Shown here: positions 54,952 to 64,000 of the stretch, piece after piece
Position numbering within the stretch: the first letter of the stretch is position 1
How the letters are laid out: each line of letters begins with the position of its first letter
DNA from: Massilia sp. Leaf139
GTDB taxonomy: Bacteria; Pseudomonadota; Gammaproteobacteria; Burkholderiales; Burkholderiaceae_D
DNA length: 64,000 nt
Direction of reading: 5' to 3'
Assembly: GCF_001424165.1 (NCBI RefSeq)
Contig: NZ_LMOJ01000001.1
Coordinates: 461,194 to 525,193, forward strand
Notes under the pieces: model-generated
Seen by the model: the letters and a program-made list of their open reading frames with translations, nothing else
Databases searched by the model: none
What the model was told of the DNA's origin: nothing
Translations under genes and position numbers: made by a program

Positions 54952-55710
54952 TTACGCTGCCGACCGCCCCCGGTTCGAGGTCACCAGCCGCTCCAGACTC
55001 TGCCGCATCTGCATCTCGATATTGTCGATGCTGCACCCTACCTGCACCTGTTCGCCCAGAAGAAAACTGCGGAAGGGGCGCAGCAAGCGCACCTCGAGGT
55101 CGGCGACGATCGCCAGCGCTGGGCCCAGCTGCAGGCGCACGCTCTTGATTTTCTTGCCGATATACAGTTCCGTCGCCTGATCCGGCGTGGCGCGCAGGCC
55201 GACGCCGCCGAGCGAATAATCGCACAGCGGCAGCTCGAACTGCTTGTTAAACAGCGTAAAGGTCGCGGCGTAAGCACCGTTGATGGGGGTGTCCAGGCGC
55301 GGTGCGGTGCGGCGGTTCAGCACCAGGCAGGTTTCCGGAAATTCGGCCGCGACCAGGTTAGGAAAACCGGGCCTGGCAACCCAGTCGCTCACCAGGTCGA
55401 ATTGCAGCTTGGCATTGCCGCCCAGCGCCGCAACGAAGGTCGCGCGGCCGGGCGGGAGCTCGCCGACGACGTCCAACGTGAAGTGCGGCTCTTCCGGGTG
55501 CACGGTGTCGATCCGCGCCAGGATCGGGTCGGCCAGGCTGGCCGAATAGATGCTCAGGGGTTCGCCGGACTCCGCCAGGGCGGTGAAGGTCTCGCCGATG
55601 TCGAAGGGGTCGCGCATTTCGTGGGGCGCGGCGCCCGCGTGGATGCGGCCGATGGCGTCGGTGGGGCGGGGCGCGCCTTTGCGGGGCGGGCGGAGGGGAG
55701 TTTCGGTCAC
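54952..55710 (-). CDS. PilZ-domain flagellar brake protein, YcgR-like
   Basis: A 252-residue protein from the GTG at 55710, chosen for AAGGA 8 nt upstream; a longer open frame to 55812 lacks a ribosome site. The N-terminal YcgR domain (about 25-130) is followed by a PilZ domain with the c-di-GMP motifs RRTAPR (RxxxR) and DYSLGG (DxSxxG), both intact. YcgR proteins bind the stator/rotor when c-di-GMP is high and slow swimming. Its position at the end of the motility region fits this role. It is on the opposite strand, downstream of panC. Confidence 0.87.
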   Translation of the reverse strand: MTETPLRPPRKGAPRPTDAIGRIHAGAAPHEMRDPFDIGETFTALAESGEPLSIYSASLADPILARIDTVHPEEPHFTLDVVGELPPGRATFVAALGGNAKLQFDLVSDWVARPGFPNLVAAEFPETCLVLNRRTAPRLDTPINGAYAATFTLFNKQFELPLCDYSLGGVGLRATPDQATELYIGKKIKSVRLQLGPALAIVADLEVRLLRPFRSFLLGEQVQVGCSIDNIEMQMRQSLERLVTSNRGRSAA

Positions 55711-55841
55711 GGCTGCAATCCTTGCGGCGAAAAACTGCCCGGCACGTCGCCGGGCAAGCGCCAGTATAAACGGCTGGGCTTGTTGTTGCAAAAAGTTAAG
55801 AATTGTTTGCAAAAAAGCAGGCCCGCCGTGGCGAATTTGCG

Positions 55842-57610
<1,769 letters not shown>

Positions 57611-57622
57611 GCCTGGCGGCCT

Positions 57623-57823
57623 TTAGAACTTGGTCTGGTACGGATAGGCGTTCTGACGCAGGCGCGATTCCTTGATGCGCGCTTCCTCGTCGAGCGAGAT
57701 CGGCAGCTTGTCCCAGAGGAGCGAGCGGCCTTCCTGCTGGCGCTCTTCCATGCCCGGGGTCTTGGCCTTCAGCTCTTCGATGAACTTGGTGTGATCGGAT
57801 ACGTAACCGGTGAATTTAGGCAT
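57623..57823 (-). CDS. DUF3460 family protein
   Basis: A 66-residue soluble protein (MPKFTGYVSDHTKFIEELKA at the start, SRLRQNAYPYQTKF at the end). It fits DUF3460, a small family conserved in Betaproteobacteria and often found just before scpA. No function is known. Conservation of position suggests cotranscription with scpA and panC. Confidence 0.8.
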   Translation of the reverse strand: MPKFTGYVSDHTKFIEELKAKTPGMEERQQEGRSLLWDKLPISLDEEARIKESRLRQNAYPYQTKF

Positions 57824-57896
57824 TTGATTGAGAGGTAGAAATGAAGCCGGAACGGCGAGGCAGATTGTTCTGCCCAGGGCGTCCCGGCGTCAAGGT

Positions 57897-59213
57897 TTAT
57901 GGGTGCAGCGCGTTCAGTTGGCGGGCGATGATGTCGTGGTTCAGCCACAGCACCGGGGCGATGCGCTCCGAGGCGCCGTGGAACATCAGCGGGCCGGCGC
58001 CTTCCAGCACCAGCGAGGACAGGTGGTCGGTGATCAGGGCCTTGCGATCCTTGTGCAGGTCGGTGATGGCTTCCGAGGTGCCGATCATCACGTCGGCCAG
58101 GGCCGGCGTGTTGTCCATCGGCCAGGCTTCGAAGTTGCGGAACTGGGCGCTGGTGGCGTCGTTGTTGTACTTCTCGATGGTGTCGAGCAGCGACTGCAGC
58201 GAGGTGCCTTCGCCCAAAAGTTCCTGGCAGATTGCCCATTGCTTCTCTGCCCATTCTCCGCCGCCTTCCTTCTTCAGTGCGGTCAGCAGCGGGAACAGCG
58301 ACAGCTCGACGCCGACGAAGATGTCCGACGAATTGGTGCGGATTTCCGGGCAGTTGAACACGGTCGCGGCGATGCCCTGCTGCCAGGCGGCTTCGGCGAT
58401 GCTTTCCAGGCGCATCTTGGCGTAGCCCTGGGTGTAATTGGTGTAGGTCTGCCACTGGTATTCGCCGCCGATCAGGATCTCGGTGCCGTGGTAGCCATAG
58501 GCGGTGTAGCGCACTTCGCCGCCAGCCTTGGTCACGCGCTCGCGGATCGGAGCGGAGGCATCCAACAGGTATTTCAGCGTGTTGGCCGTGACTTCGTCGA
58601 AGTTCATCAGGATCAGCTTGCCGAGGTCGCTGTCGAGCAGGGCGCGCGAGGATTCGAAGCGCTCGCCGCGGCCTTTGTAGATGCGGTTGGCGATCGCCAG
58701 GAAGGCCTTGATCTTCGGGATGCCGCCGGCCATGGTGTGGGCGAAGAAGACGTTCGCGCCTTCCGGAATCAGCTTGTCGATCTCGGCCATCGCCTGGGCG
58801 GCGCTGGTGGTGAAGCGGCGCACGCCGGCTTCGCGGCAGCGCTCGATCTTTTCCCAGTCCAGCTTGTCTTCCTGCCAGGTCTTGAGCTTGACGCCCGCCA
58901 GCAATTCGGTCGGGTTCTGTTCGCCTTCCGGAGCGTCCATGTCGAAGCCGGCCATCAGCGGCACGTTGATGATGCGACCGCCCAGTTTTTCTTCCGCTTC
59001 CGCGTGTTCCTCGGCGGTCAGCGCGCGCAGGGCGCCGCTCTCGTCACGACGGCCGACCGTGATGCCGACGATCGTCATGCCCGCGTCGCGCGCCTCGTCG
59101 ATGAGGCCATTCACATAGCCGCGGCCGAACAGTTCGCCGAAGAGGACGAAGACGTCGCCCTTGCGGAACACGTTGGCGGTGGGGATGTGGCGGAGGGGAG
59201 TGAGTTCGGTCAT
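57897..59213 (-). CDS. Putative FabMG-type enoyl-ACP reductase family protein
   Basis: A 438-residue protein conserved in proteobacteria. The N-terminal third has a Rossmann-like start (LFGELFGRGYVNGLIDEAR, then IVGITVGRRDE), as in short-chain dehydrogenases. Central GYGYHGTEILIGGEYQW-type and C-terminal segments do not match classic FabI. My recollection is that this family is named after the metagenomic triclosan-tolerant reductase FabMG; that assignment is uncertain and the reaction is not shown here. It lies 73 bp before DUF3460-scpA-panC on the same strand. A TATAAT at 59281-59286 could be its promoter. Confidence 0.5.
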   Translation of the reverse strand: MTELTPLRHIPTANVFRKGDVFVLFGELFGRGYVNGLIDEARDAGMTIVGITVGRRDESGALRALTAEEHAEAEEKLGGRIINVPLMAGFDMDAPEGEQNPTELLAGVKLKTWQEDKLDWEKIERCREAGVRRFTTSAAQAMAEIDKLIPEGANVFFAHTMAGGIPKIKAFLAIANRIYKGRGERFESSRALLDSDLGKLILMNFDEVTANTLKYLLDASAPIRERVTKAGGEVRYTAYGYHGTEILIGGEYQWQTYTNYTQGYAKMRLESIAEAAWQQGIAATVFNCPEIRTNSSDIFVGVELSLFPLLTALKKEGGGEWAEKQWAICQELLGEGTSLQSLLDTIEKYNNDATSAQFRNFEAWPMDNTPALADVMIGTSEAITDLHKDRKALITDHLSSLVLEGAGPLMFHGASERIAPVLWLNHDIIARQLNALHP

Positions 59214-59342
59214 GTTATTTTCTACCTCTCAAGGAGTTTGTAGGGGCGTCTCGAGCGCGTGTTTCTTGACGAAAAACGGCATTATAACGCCGCCGTGCGC
59301 CCCGGAAAGTGCTCGTTCCGGGGCTGTGACGCTGTTGCTGGA

Positions 59343-61487
59343 TCAGCGGATGCGCATGCCCGGCGTCGCGCCCGGCATCGGGTCGAGCAGGTACAGGCCC
59401 GGATTGGTCTTCTCGTCGGCAGCGGAGGCGCACAGCACCATGCCTTCCGAGACGCCGAACTTCATCTTGCGCGGCGCCAGGTTGGCCACCATCACCGTCA
59501 GCTTGCCGACCAGTTCTTCCGGCTTGTAGGCCGACTTGATGCCCGAAAACACGTTGCGGTGGCGGCCTTCGCCCACGTCCAGCGTCAGGCGCAGCAACTT
59601 GCCGGCGCCTTCGACGTGTTCGCAGTTGACGATGCGCGCCACGCGCAGGTCGATCCTGGTGAAATCGTCGATCGAGATTTCCGGGGCGAGTTCTTCGATG
59701 TCGGCGGCGTCGTCGTCCACTGGAGCGGTCGCGGCAACGGCCAGGCTGGCATCGGACACGACGGCAGCCGGTGCCGGGGCGGCCGGCTTGTCGAACAGGT
59801 TCTCGACCATCTTGGCGTCGACGCGCTGCATCAGGTGGCTGTAGGCGCCGATCGTGCGGCCCAGCATGGCGCTCGATCCCGCCTCGCCCTGGGTGTCGGC
59901 CCAGCTGAGGGCACCGTCGCCGAGGAATTCGGAGACGCGCGCGGCCACCTGCGGCAGCACCGGCGAGAGCATGATCGTCAGCTGGCGGAACAGGATCAGG
60001 GCCGTGGTGCAGACGTCGTGCAGCTCGGCCGTCTTGGTCTCGTCCTTGGCCAGGATCCATGGCTTGTTCTCGTCGACGAACTGGTTCGTCACGTCGGCGA
60101 TTTCCATGATCTCGCGCAGCGCCTTGCCGAACTCGCGCGCTTCGAAGGCGGCGGCGATGCTGGCCTGGCGCTCGGCGCCGTCGACAGTCAGGGCCTTGGC
60201 GATCCACGCCTTGGCGTTGTCCGAGAGGTTTGCAGCCAGCTTGCCGTCGAATTTCTTGGTGATGAAACCGGCGCAGCGGCTGGCGATATTCACGTACTTG
60301 CCGATCAGGTCGCTGTTCACGCGGGCGACGAAGTCCTCGCCGTTGAAGTCCAGATCCTCGACCTTGGCGTTGAGCTTGAAGGCCAGGTAATAGCGCAGCC
60401 ATTCCGGGTTCATGCCCAGTTCCAGGTAGCGCAGCGGCGAAATGCCGGTGCCGCGCGACTTCGACATCTTTTCGTTGTTCACCGTCAGGTGGCCGTGGAC
60501 GGCAACCTTCAGCTTGTCGATGATCGGATGCTGCGAGAAGTTCAGCATCGCCGGCCAGAACAGCAGGTGGAAGGAGACGATGTCCTTGCCGATGAAATGC
60601 ACCTGCTCCGCGTGCGGATCGTTCAGGAAGGCCTCGAAATCGAGCCCCTGCTTGTCGAAATAATTCTTCAGCGAGGCCAGGTAGCCGACCGGCGCGTCCA
60701 GCCAGACATAGAAGAATTTACCTGGCGCGTCGGGTATCGGGATGCCGAAATAGGGCGCGTCACGGGAAATGTCCCAGTCGGCCAGCTTTTCGCCGGATTC
60801 GCCCAGCCACTCCGAGACTTTATTGACCATCTCCGGCTGCAGGCGGCCCGGCGTGTTCAGCCACTCCTTCAGGAAGTGGAAGCAGCGCGGGTCGGACAGC
60901 TTGAAGAAATACTGTTCCGACGGCTTGAGCACGGGCGTGGAGCCGGTGAACACCGAGTACGGATTGATCAGCTCGGTCGGCTGGTAGGCGGCGCCGCAGA
61001 CTTCGCAATTGTCGCCGTACTGGTCTTTCGCGTGGCATTGCGGGCATTCGCCCTTGATGTTGCGGTCGGCCAGGAACATGCCCTTGACCGGGTCGAAGAA
61101 GCGGTCGACGGTTTTCGTGACGATCAGGCCGGCGTCGCGCAGTTTGCGGTAGATGCCCTGCGAGAGCTCGACGTTTTCCGGCGAATCGGTCGAATACCAG
61201 TTGTCGAAACCGATGTGGAAGCCGTCCAGGTACTGGGCGCGGCCGGCGGCGATCTTGGCCACGAATTCCTGCGGGGTGATGCCTTCCTTTTCGGCGGCGA
61301 TCATGATCGGCGTGCCGTGGGTATCGTCGGCGCAGACAAAGTGCACCTGGCGTCTGTTATCGCCGTCGCGCTGCATTCGCTGGAAGCGGACCCAGATGTC
61401 GGCCTGGATGTATTCCATCATGTGGCCAATGTGGAAGGCGGCATTCGCGTAGGGCAGGGCGGTGGTGACGAACAGCTTGCGGGTCAT
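59343..61487 (-). CDS. metG: Methionyl-tRNA synthetase
   Basis: A 714-residue class I synthetase. Motifs: HIGH in [15 protein letters not shown], zinc-type cysteine pairs (ECPQCHAKD and NCEVCGAAY), and KMSKS in [12 protein letters not shown]. An anticodon-binding helical domain (about 400-560) and a linker rich in Ala lead to a C-terminal EMAP/tRNA-binding domain (about 605-714; [18 protein letters not shown]). It loads tRNA-Met. It is divergent from apbC across 148 bp. A GC-rich hairpin without a T-run follows its stop. Confidence 0.97.
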   Translation of the reverse strand: MTRKLFVTTALPYANAAFHIGHMMEYIQADIWVRFQRMQRDGDNRRQVHFVCADDTHGTPIMIAAEKEGITPQEFVAKIAAGRAQYLDGFHIGFDNWYSTDSPENVELSQGIYRKLRDAGLIVTKTVDRFFDPVKGMFLADRNIKGECPQCHAKDQYGDNCEVCGAAYQPTELINPYSVFTGSTPVLKPSEQYFFKLSDPRCFHFLKEWLNTPGRLQPEMVNKVSEWLGESGEKLADWDISRDAPYFGIPIPDAPGKFFYVWLDAPVGYLASLKNYFDKQGLDFEAFLNDPHAEQVHFIGKDIVSFHLLFWPAMLNFSQHPIIDKLKVAVHGHLTVNNEKMSKSRGTGISPLRYLELGMNPEWLRYYLAFKLNAKVEDLDFNGEDFVARVNSDLIGKYVNIASRCAGFITKKFDGKLAANLSDNAKAWIAKALTVDGAERQASIAAAFEAREFGKALREIMEIADVTNQFVDENKPWILAKDETKTAELHDVCTTALILFRQLTIMLSPVLPQVAARVSEFLGDGALSWADTQGEAGSSAMLGRTIGAYSHLMQRVDAKMVENLFDKPAAPAPAAVVSDASLAVAATAPVDDDAADIEELAPEISIDDFTRIDLRVARIVNCEHVEGAGKLLRLTLDVGEGRHRNVFSGIKSAYKPEELVGKLTVMVANLAPRKMKFGVSEGMVLCASAADEKTNPGLYLLDPMPGATPGMRIR

Positions 61488-61635
61488 GGTCGAAACGCTC
61501 GGTAGGATAGTAAAAGGAACATTTTACCAGCGGATGGCCCTGAACGCGCAGGGGGTATTCCCGGGATTTGCCATACTGACAAGAGGGAGCGAGGCATTTT
61601 TTGCTACACTGCGCGCATCACATTCGGAGAAACAC

Positions 61636-62724
61636 ATGAGCATTACTGCGGACGACGTCAAGGCGGCACTGGCAAAGGTCATCGATCCTAATACGGGCAA
61701 GGACTTCGTGTCCTCCAAATCGGTCAAGAACATCCAGGTCGACGGGGGCGACGTCGCCTTTGATCTGGAACTCGGCTATCCGGCGAAAAGCCAGGTGGCG
61801 CCGCTGCGCTCGCTGGTGGTGAACGCGGTCAAAGCGATCGAGGGCGTCAGCAACGTCAGCGTCAGCGTCCAGGTAAAAATCCTGTCGCACGCCGTGCAGC
61901 GCGGCCTGAAGGTGATGCCGAACGTGAAGAACATCATTGCTGTCGCCTCGGGCAAGGGCGGCGTCGGCAAGTCGACCACGGCCGTCAACCTGGCCCTGGC
62001 CCTGGCCGCCGAAGGCGCCAGCGTCGGCGTGCTCGATGCCGACATCTACGGCCCTTCGCAGCCGATGATGCTCGGGATTAACGCGCGTCCGGAAAGCACC
62101 GACGGCAAGACCATGGAGCCGCTGGAAAACCACGGCGTGCAGGTCTCCTCGATCGGCTTCATGATCGATCCGGACGAGCCGATGGTCTGGCGCGGCCCGA
62201 TGGTCACGCAGGCGCTGCAGCAGCTGCTCGAGCAGACCAACTGGCGCGACCTGGATTACCTGATCGTCGACATGCCGCCCGGCACCGGCGACATCCAGCT
62301 GACCCTGTCGCAGAAAGTGCCGGTCACGGGCGCCGTGATCGTCACCACGCCGCAGGACATTGCCCTGCTCGACGCGCGCAAGGGCCTGAAAATGTTCGAA
62401 AAGGTGGGCATCCCGATCATCGGCATCGTCGAGAACATGAGCACCCACGTCTGCTCGAACTGCGGCCATACCGAAGCGATCTTCGGCCACGGCGGCGGCG
62501 AGAAGATGTGCAAGGACTTCGGCGTCGACTTCCTGGGCGCGCTGCCGCTGACCATGTCGATCCGCGAGCAGGCCGATTCGGGCCGGCCGACGGTGGTCGC
62601 CGATCCGGATGGCGCCGTCGCCTCGGTCTACAAGCAGATCGCGCGCAAGGTGGCGGTCAAGGTCGCGGAAAAGGCCAAGGACATGACCAGTAAATTCCCT
62701 AGCATCGTGGTCAAGAACGACTAA
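61636..62724 (+). CDS. apbC: Iron-sulfur cluster carrier ATPase ApbC (Mrp)
   Basis: A 362-residue P-loop protein from the ATG at 61636. An N-terminal DUF59/MIP18-like domain (about 1-85) is followed by the Mrp ATPase: deviant Walker A SGKGGVGKSTTAVNLA, DADIYGPSQPMML, DMPPGTGDIQLTL and the C-terminal CxxC (HVCSNCGHTE) that binds the shared Fe-S cluster. It carries Fe-S clusters to target proteins. It is divergent from metG, an arrangement common in proteobacteria. Confidence 0.95.
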   Translation: MSITADDVKAALAKVIDPNTGKDFVSSKSVKNIQVDGGDVAFDLELGYPAKSQVAPLRSLVVNAVKAIEGVSNVSVSVQVKILSHAVQRGLKVMPNVKNIIAVASGKGGVGKSTTAVNLALALAAEGASVGVLDADIYGPSQPMMLGINARPESTDGKTMEPLENHGVQVSSIGFMIDPDEPMVWRGPMVTQALQQLLEQTNWRDLDYLIVDMPPGTGDIQLTLSQKVPVTGAVIVTTPQDIALLDARKGLKMFEKVGIPIIGIVENMSTHVCSNCGHTEAIFGHGGGEKMCKDFGVDFLGALPLTMSIREQADSGRPTVVADPDGAVASVYKQIARKVAVKVAEKAKDMTSKFPSIVVKND

Positions 62725-63157
62725 GAGCGGCTAACGAGTCCCATGGCTGGGTTGCATCCGTCTTGCCGTACCAAGGTTTGTCTGCGACGAATGCGCCTTG
62801 CCCTGGAACTGGCCGGTCGCTCCAAGCGTGAGTAAGTAATACATCAGCGCTGGTCGGGGACGGCTCGCCGGCCTGGGAGCGCTTCCCGAATACCAGGGCG
62901 CGCGCCCTGCACGACCGGGTGCAGGGCCGCGCGAAACCCCCGCTGGCTGACGCTGCACACCACCAAGCCGGCGCTGCAATCCACCTGCAGCCCGCCTGAA
63001 GTTTCTCCCAAGCCAACACGACAGTTTTTCTTGTCAAGCGTTGCGCGCATGTTTTTCCGTCTTGCATCTGTTTAAAAATAAAGTCTGTAGGAAATTTCCT
63101 TCCTACACTGGCGGTTGACCTCATTCGCCAAGCGGCCGAAAGCCGCACCAAGGACAC
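62725..63157. other. 433-bp intergenic region with a hairpin
   Basis: I see no convincing gene here. A short plus-strand frame at 62743-62835 (30 residues) and a minus frame at 62731-62979 are too short or compositionally odd to call. A perfect inverted repeat, CCCTGCAC-GACCGG-GTGCAGGG at 62905-62926, extends through CG-rich flanks but has no T-run. The last 150 bp are AT-richer and probably hold the promoter of the downstream GGDEF gene. Confidence 0.5.
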
Positions 63158-64000
63158 ATGAACAGCACCTGCGCGCGATGGAGCGACCGTTACCTGGGCG
63201 CGAACCACTGGTTCATCCCCGCCGACCTGTTGGATCAGGCCGCGAACGCCCGTACCCGCGCCGAAAACGTCGTCAATGCGGCCCTGCTCGCGGCCACCGC
63301 CGGCCCTTTCTATGCGCTCGCCTACCACCTGATGGGCTTCGATGCGGCCGCCGTCGAGATCCTGCTGTGCTGCGCCTGCATGCTGGCCTCGCCGCTGCTG
63401 CTGCGCGCCAGCGGCAGCATCTGGGCCGCGCGCGAACTCTTCCTGTGCGCGCTGTTCTTCAACTTCACCTGGCTCAGCTTCAACCTGGGCGGCATCGGCG
63501 CGCCCACCGCGAGCTGGCTGATCACGGCGCCCCTGGTCGCCATGTTCCTCGGCGGGGTAGCCAGCGCCCTGTTCTGGCTCGCGCTCAGCTGCACCGCCGC
63601 CGTCGTCATCTATGCGCTGCCCGGCGCCGGCTATCCGCTCCCGGCGCATCCGGTGGCCGACATGGCGCTGCTGTACCTGGTGTGCCACCTCGGCCTGTTC
63701 GTGGTGGTGCTGGTGTTCGCGCTGCTGTTCGAACTGACCAAGAACCGCGGTTTCGTGAAGCTGGAGCAGGCGCTGGGTACCATCAACGAGCTGGCGATCC
63801 GCGACGAGCTGACGGGCGTGCATAACCGGCGCTACCTGATGCGCCTGATCGAAAAGGAAAAGGAGCGCAGCGACCGCAACGGCCGCGCCTTCTGTCTCTG
63901 CCTGCTCGACATCGATTTCTTCAAACGGATCAACGACACCTGGGGTCATAGCGCCGGCGACACCGTGCTGCGCGCCTTTGCCGGCACCGTGCAGGGCATG
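63158..64000 (+). CDS. Membrane GGDEF protein, N-terminal part (cut by window end)
   Basis: A frame of 281 codons from the ATG at 63158, open at the window end. About six hydrophobic helices span residues 40-190 (LLCCACMLASPLLL, LFVVVLVFALLFEL), an integral-membrane sensor of MASE type. The start of a GGDEF domain follows: DELTGVHNRRYLMRLI and LLDIDFFKRINDTWGHSAGD. These carry the metal-binding and substrate residues of diguanylate cyclases. The GGDEF signature itself lies past the end, so activity is inferred only from these motifs. Confidence 0.85.
   Translation, partial: MNSTCARWSDRYLGANHWFIPADLLDQAANARTRAENVVNAALLAATAGPFYALAYHLMGFDAAAVEILLCCACMLASPLLLRASGSIWAARELFLCALFFNFTWLSFNLGGIGAPTASWLITAPLVAMFLGGVASALFWLALSCTAAVVIYALPGAGYPLPAHPVADMALLYLVCHLGLFVVVLVFALLFELTKNRGFVKLEQALGTINELAIRDELTGVHNRRYLMRLIEKEKERSDRNGRAFCLCLLDIDFFKRINDTWGHSAGDTVLRAFAGTVQGM

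Noticed and set aside
54791..55225. Open frames on the minus strand across the tandem duplication
   Set aside because: They read through REP palindromes and overlap the PilZ gene in another frame; the repeated protein ends merely reflect the duplicated DNA.
59259..61505. 748-codon plus-strand open frame opposite metG
   Set aside because: Shadow of metG, whose catalytic motifs are complete on the minus strand.
62731..62979. Short minus-strand ORF of 82 codons after apbC
   Set aside because: No ribosome site or family; composition is like the surrounding noncoding DNA, so it was not called as a gene.
62711..63949. 412-codon minus-strand frame across the apbC-GGDEF gap
   Set aside because: It runs antisense through the real GGDEF gene and the gap without domain signals; only shadow composition.

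Overview
The window is chromosomal DNA of high GC content, densely coding, from a flagellated aerobic betaproteobacterium. The gene families and gene order point to Burkholderiales, most likely Oxalobacteraceae (Massilia, Duganella or Janthinobacterium type). The indicators are flhDC followed by motAB and a long che operon, dapC-dapD-pilU with arsC-dapE-prmB nearby, DUF3460-scpA-panC, and kynU-kynA. The genus is inferred from these features and not proven. I saw no rRNA, tRNA, CRISPR array, transposase or prophage.

Layout. 1-5.4 kb: the end of a pirin gene, a PhzF-like isomerase, a FeeM-like N-acyl amino acid synthase and a large membrane GGDEF-EAL protein. 5.5-9.6 kb (minus): a small secreted DUF4124 protein, a RidA-threonine dehydratase pair and an EnvZ/OmpR-type two-component system. 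9.7-12.9 kb (plus): a small secreted protein, a FapA-domain protein and an orphan CheW. 13-17.4 kb (minus): ABC-F ATPase, prmB, dapE and an ArsC-like reductase. 17.6-22.3 kb: a block of accessory genes (OmpA lipoprotein, nitroreductase/LysR pair, secreted methyltransferase, small unknown proteins) lying between the two halves of the lysine/DAP cluster. 22.3-25.7 kb (minus): pilU, dapD, dapC. 25.8-31.7 kb: an AraC regulator divergent from a tightly overlapping operon of an alkyl-DHAP-synthase-like flavoprotein, a glycerol-3-phosphate dehydrogenase-like enzyme and an FGGY kinase. 31.7-41.4 kb: a REC-PAS-GGDEF cyclase, an aminotransferase, a second RidA, htpG under a clear heat-shock promoter, an acyltransferase, and a kynU-kynA-hydrolase group. 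42-53.3 kb (plus): the motility and chemotaxis regulon flhD-flhC-methyltransferase-motA-motB-cheZ-like-cheY-cheA-cheW-cheR-cheD-cheB-cheY-cheZ. 53.3-64 kb: an EAL/HDOD protein, a YcgR-type PilZ protein, panC, scpA, DUF3460, a putative enoyl reductase, metG, apbC and the start of another membrane GGDEF protein.

How it fits together. Motility is the main theme. Upstream of flhDC lie three tandem repeats, each carrying a motif with exact sigma-28 spacing (TAAAGTTC, 11 nt, then a GCCGTTAA-like -10). This suggests that the flagellar sigma factor feeds back on the flagellar master regulator. Cyclic-di-GMP makers, breakers and a PilZ brake protein are spread through the window and probably oppose motility. 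The che operon has two CheY and two CheZ-type proteins but no receptor gene. A family of REP-like palindromes (GCGTGGACGG / GGTGGGC stems) sits in at least six intergenic gaps, and one of them lies in a 214-bp tandem duplication that also copied the 3' end of the EAL/HDOD gene.
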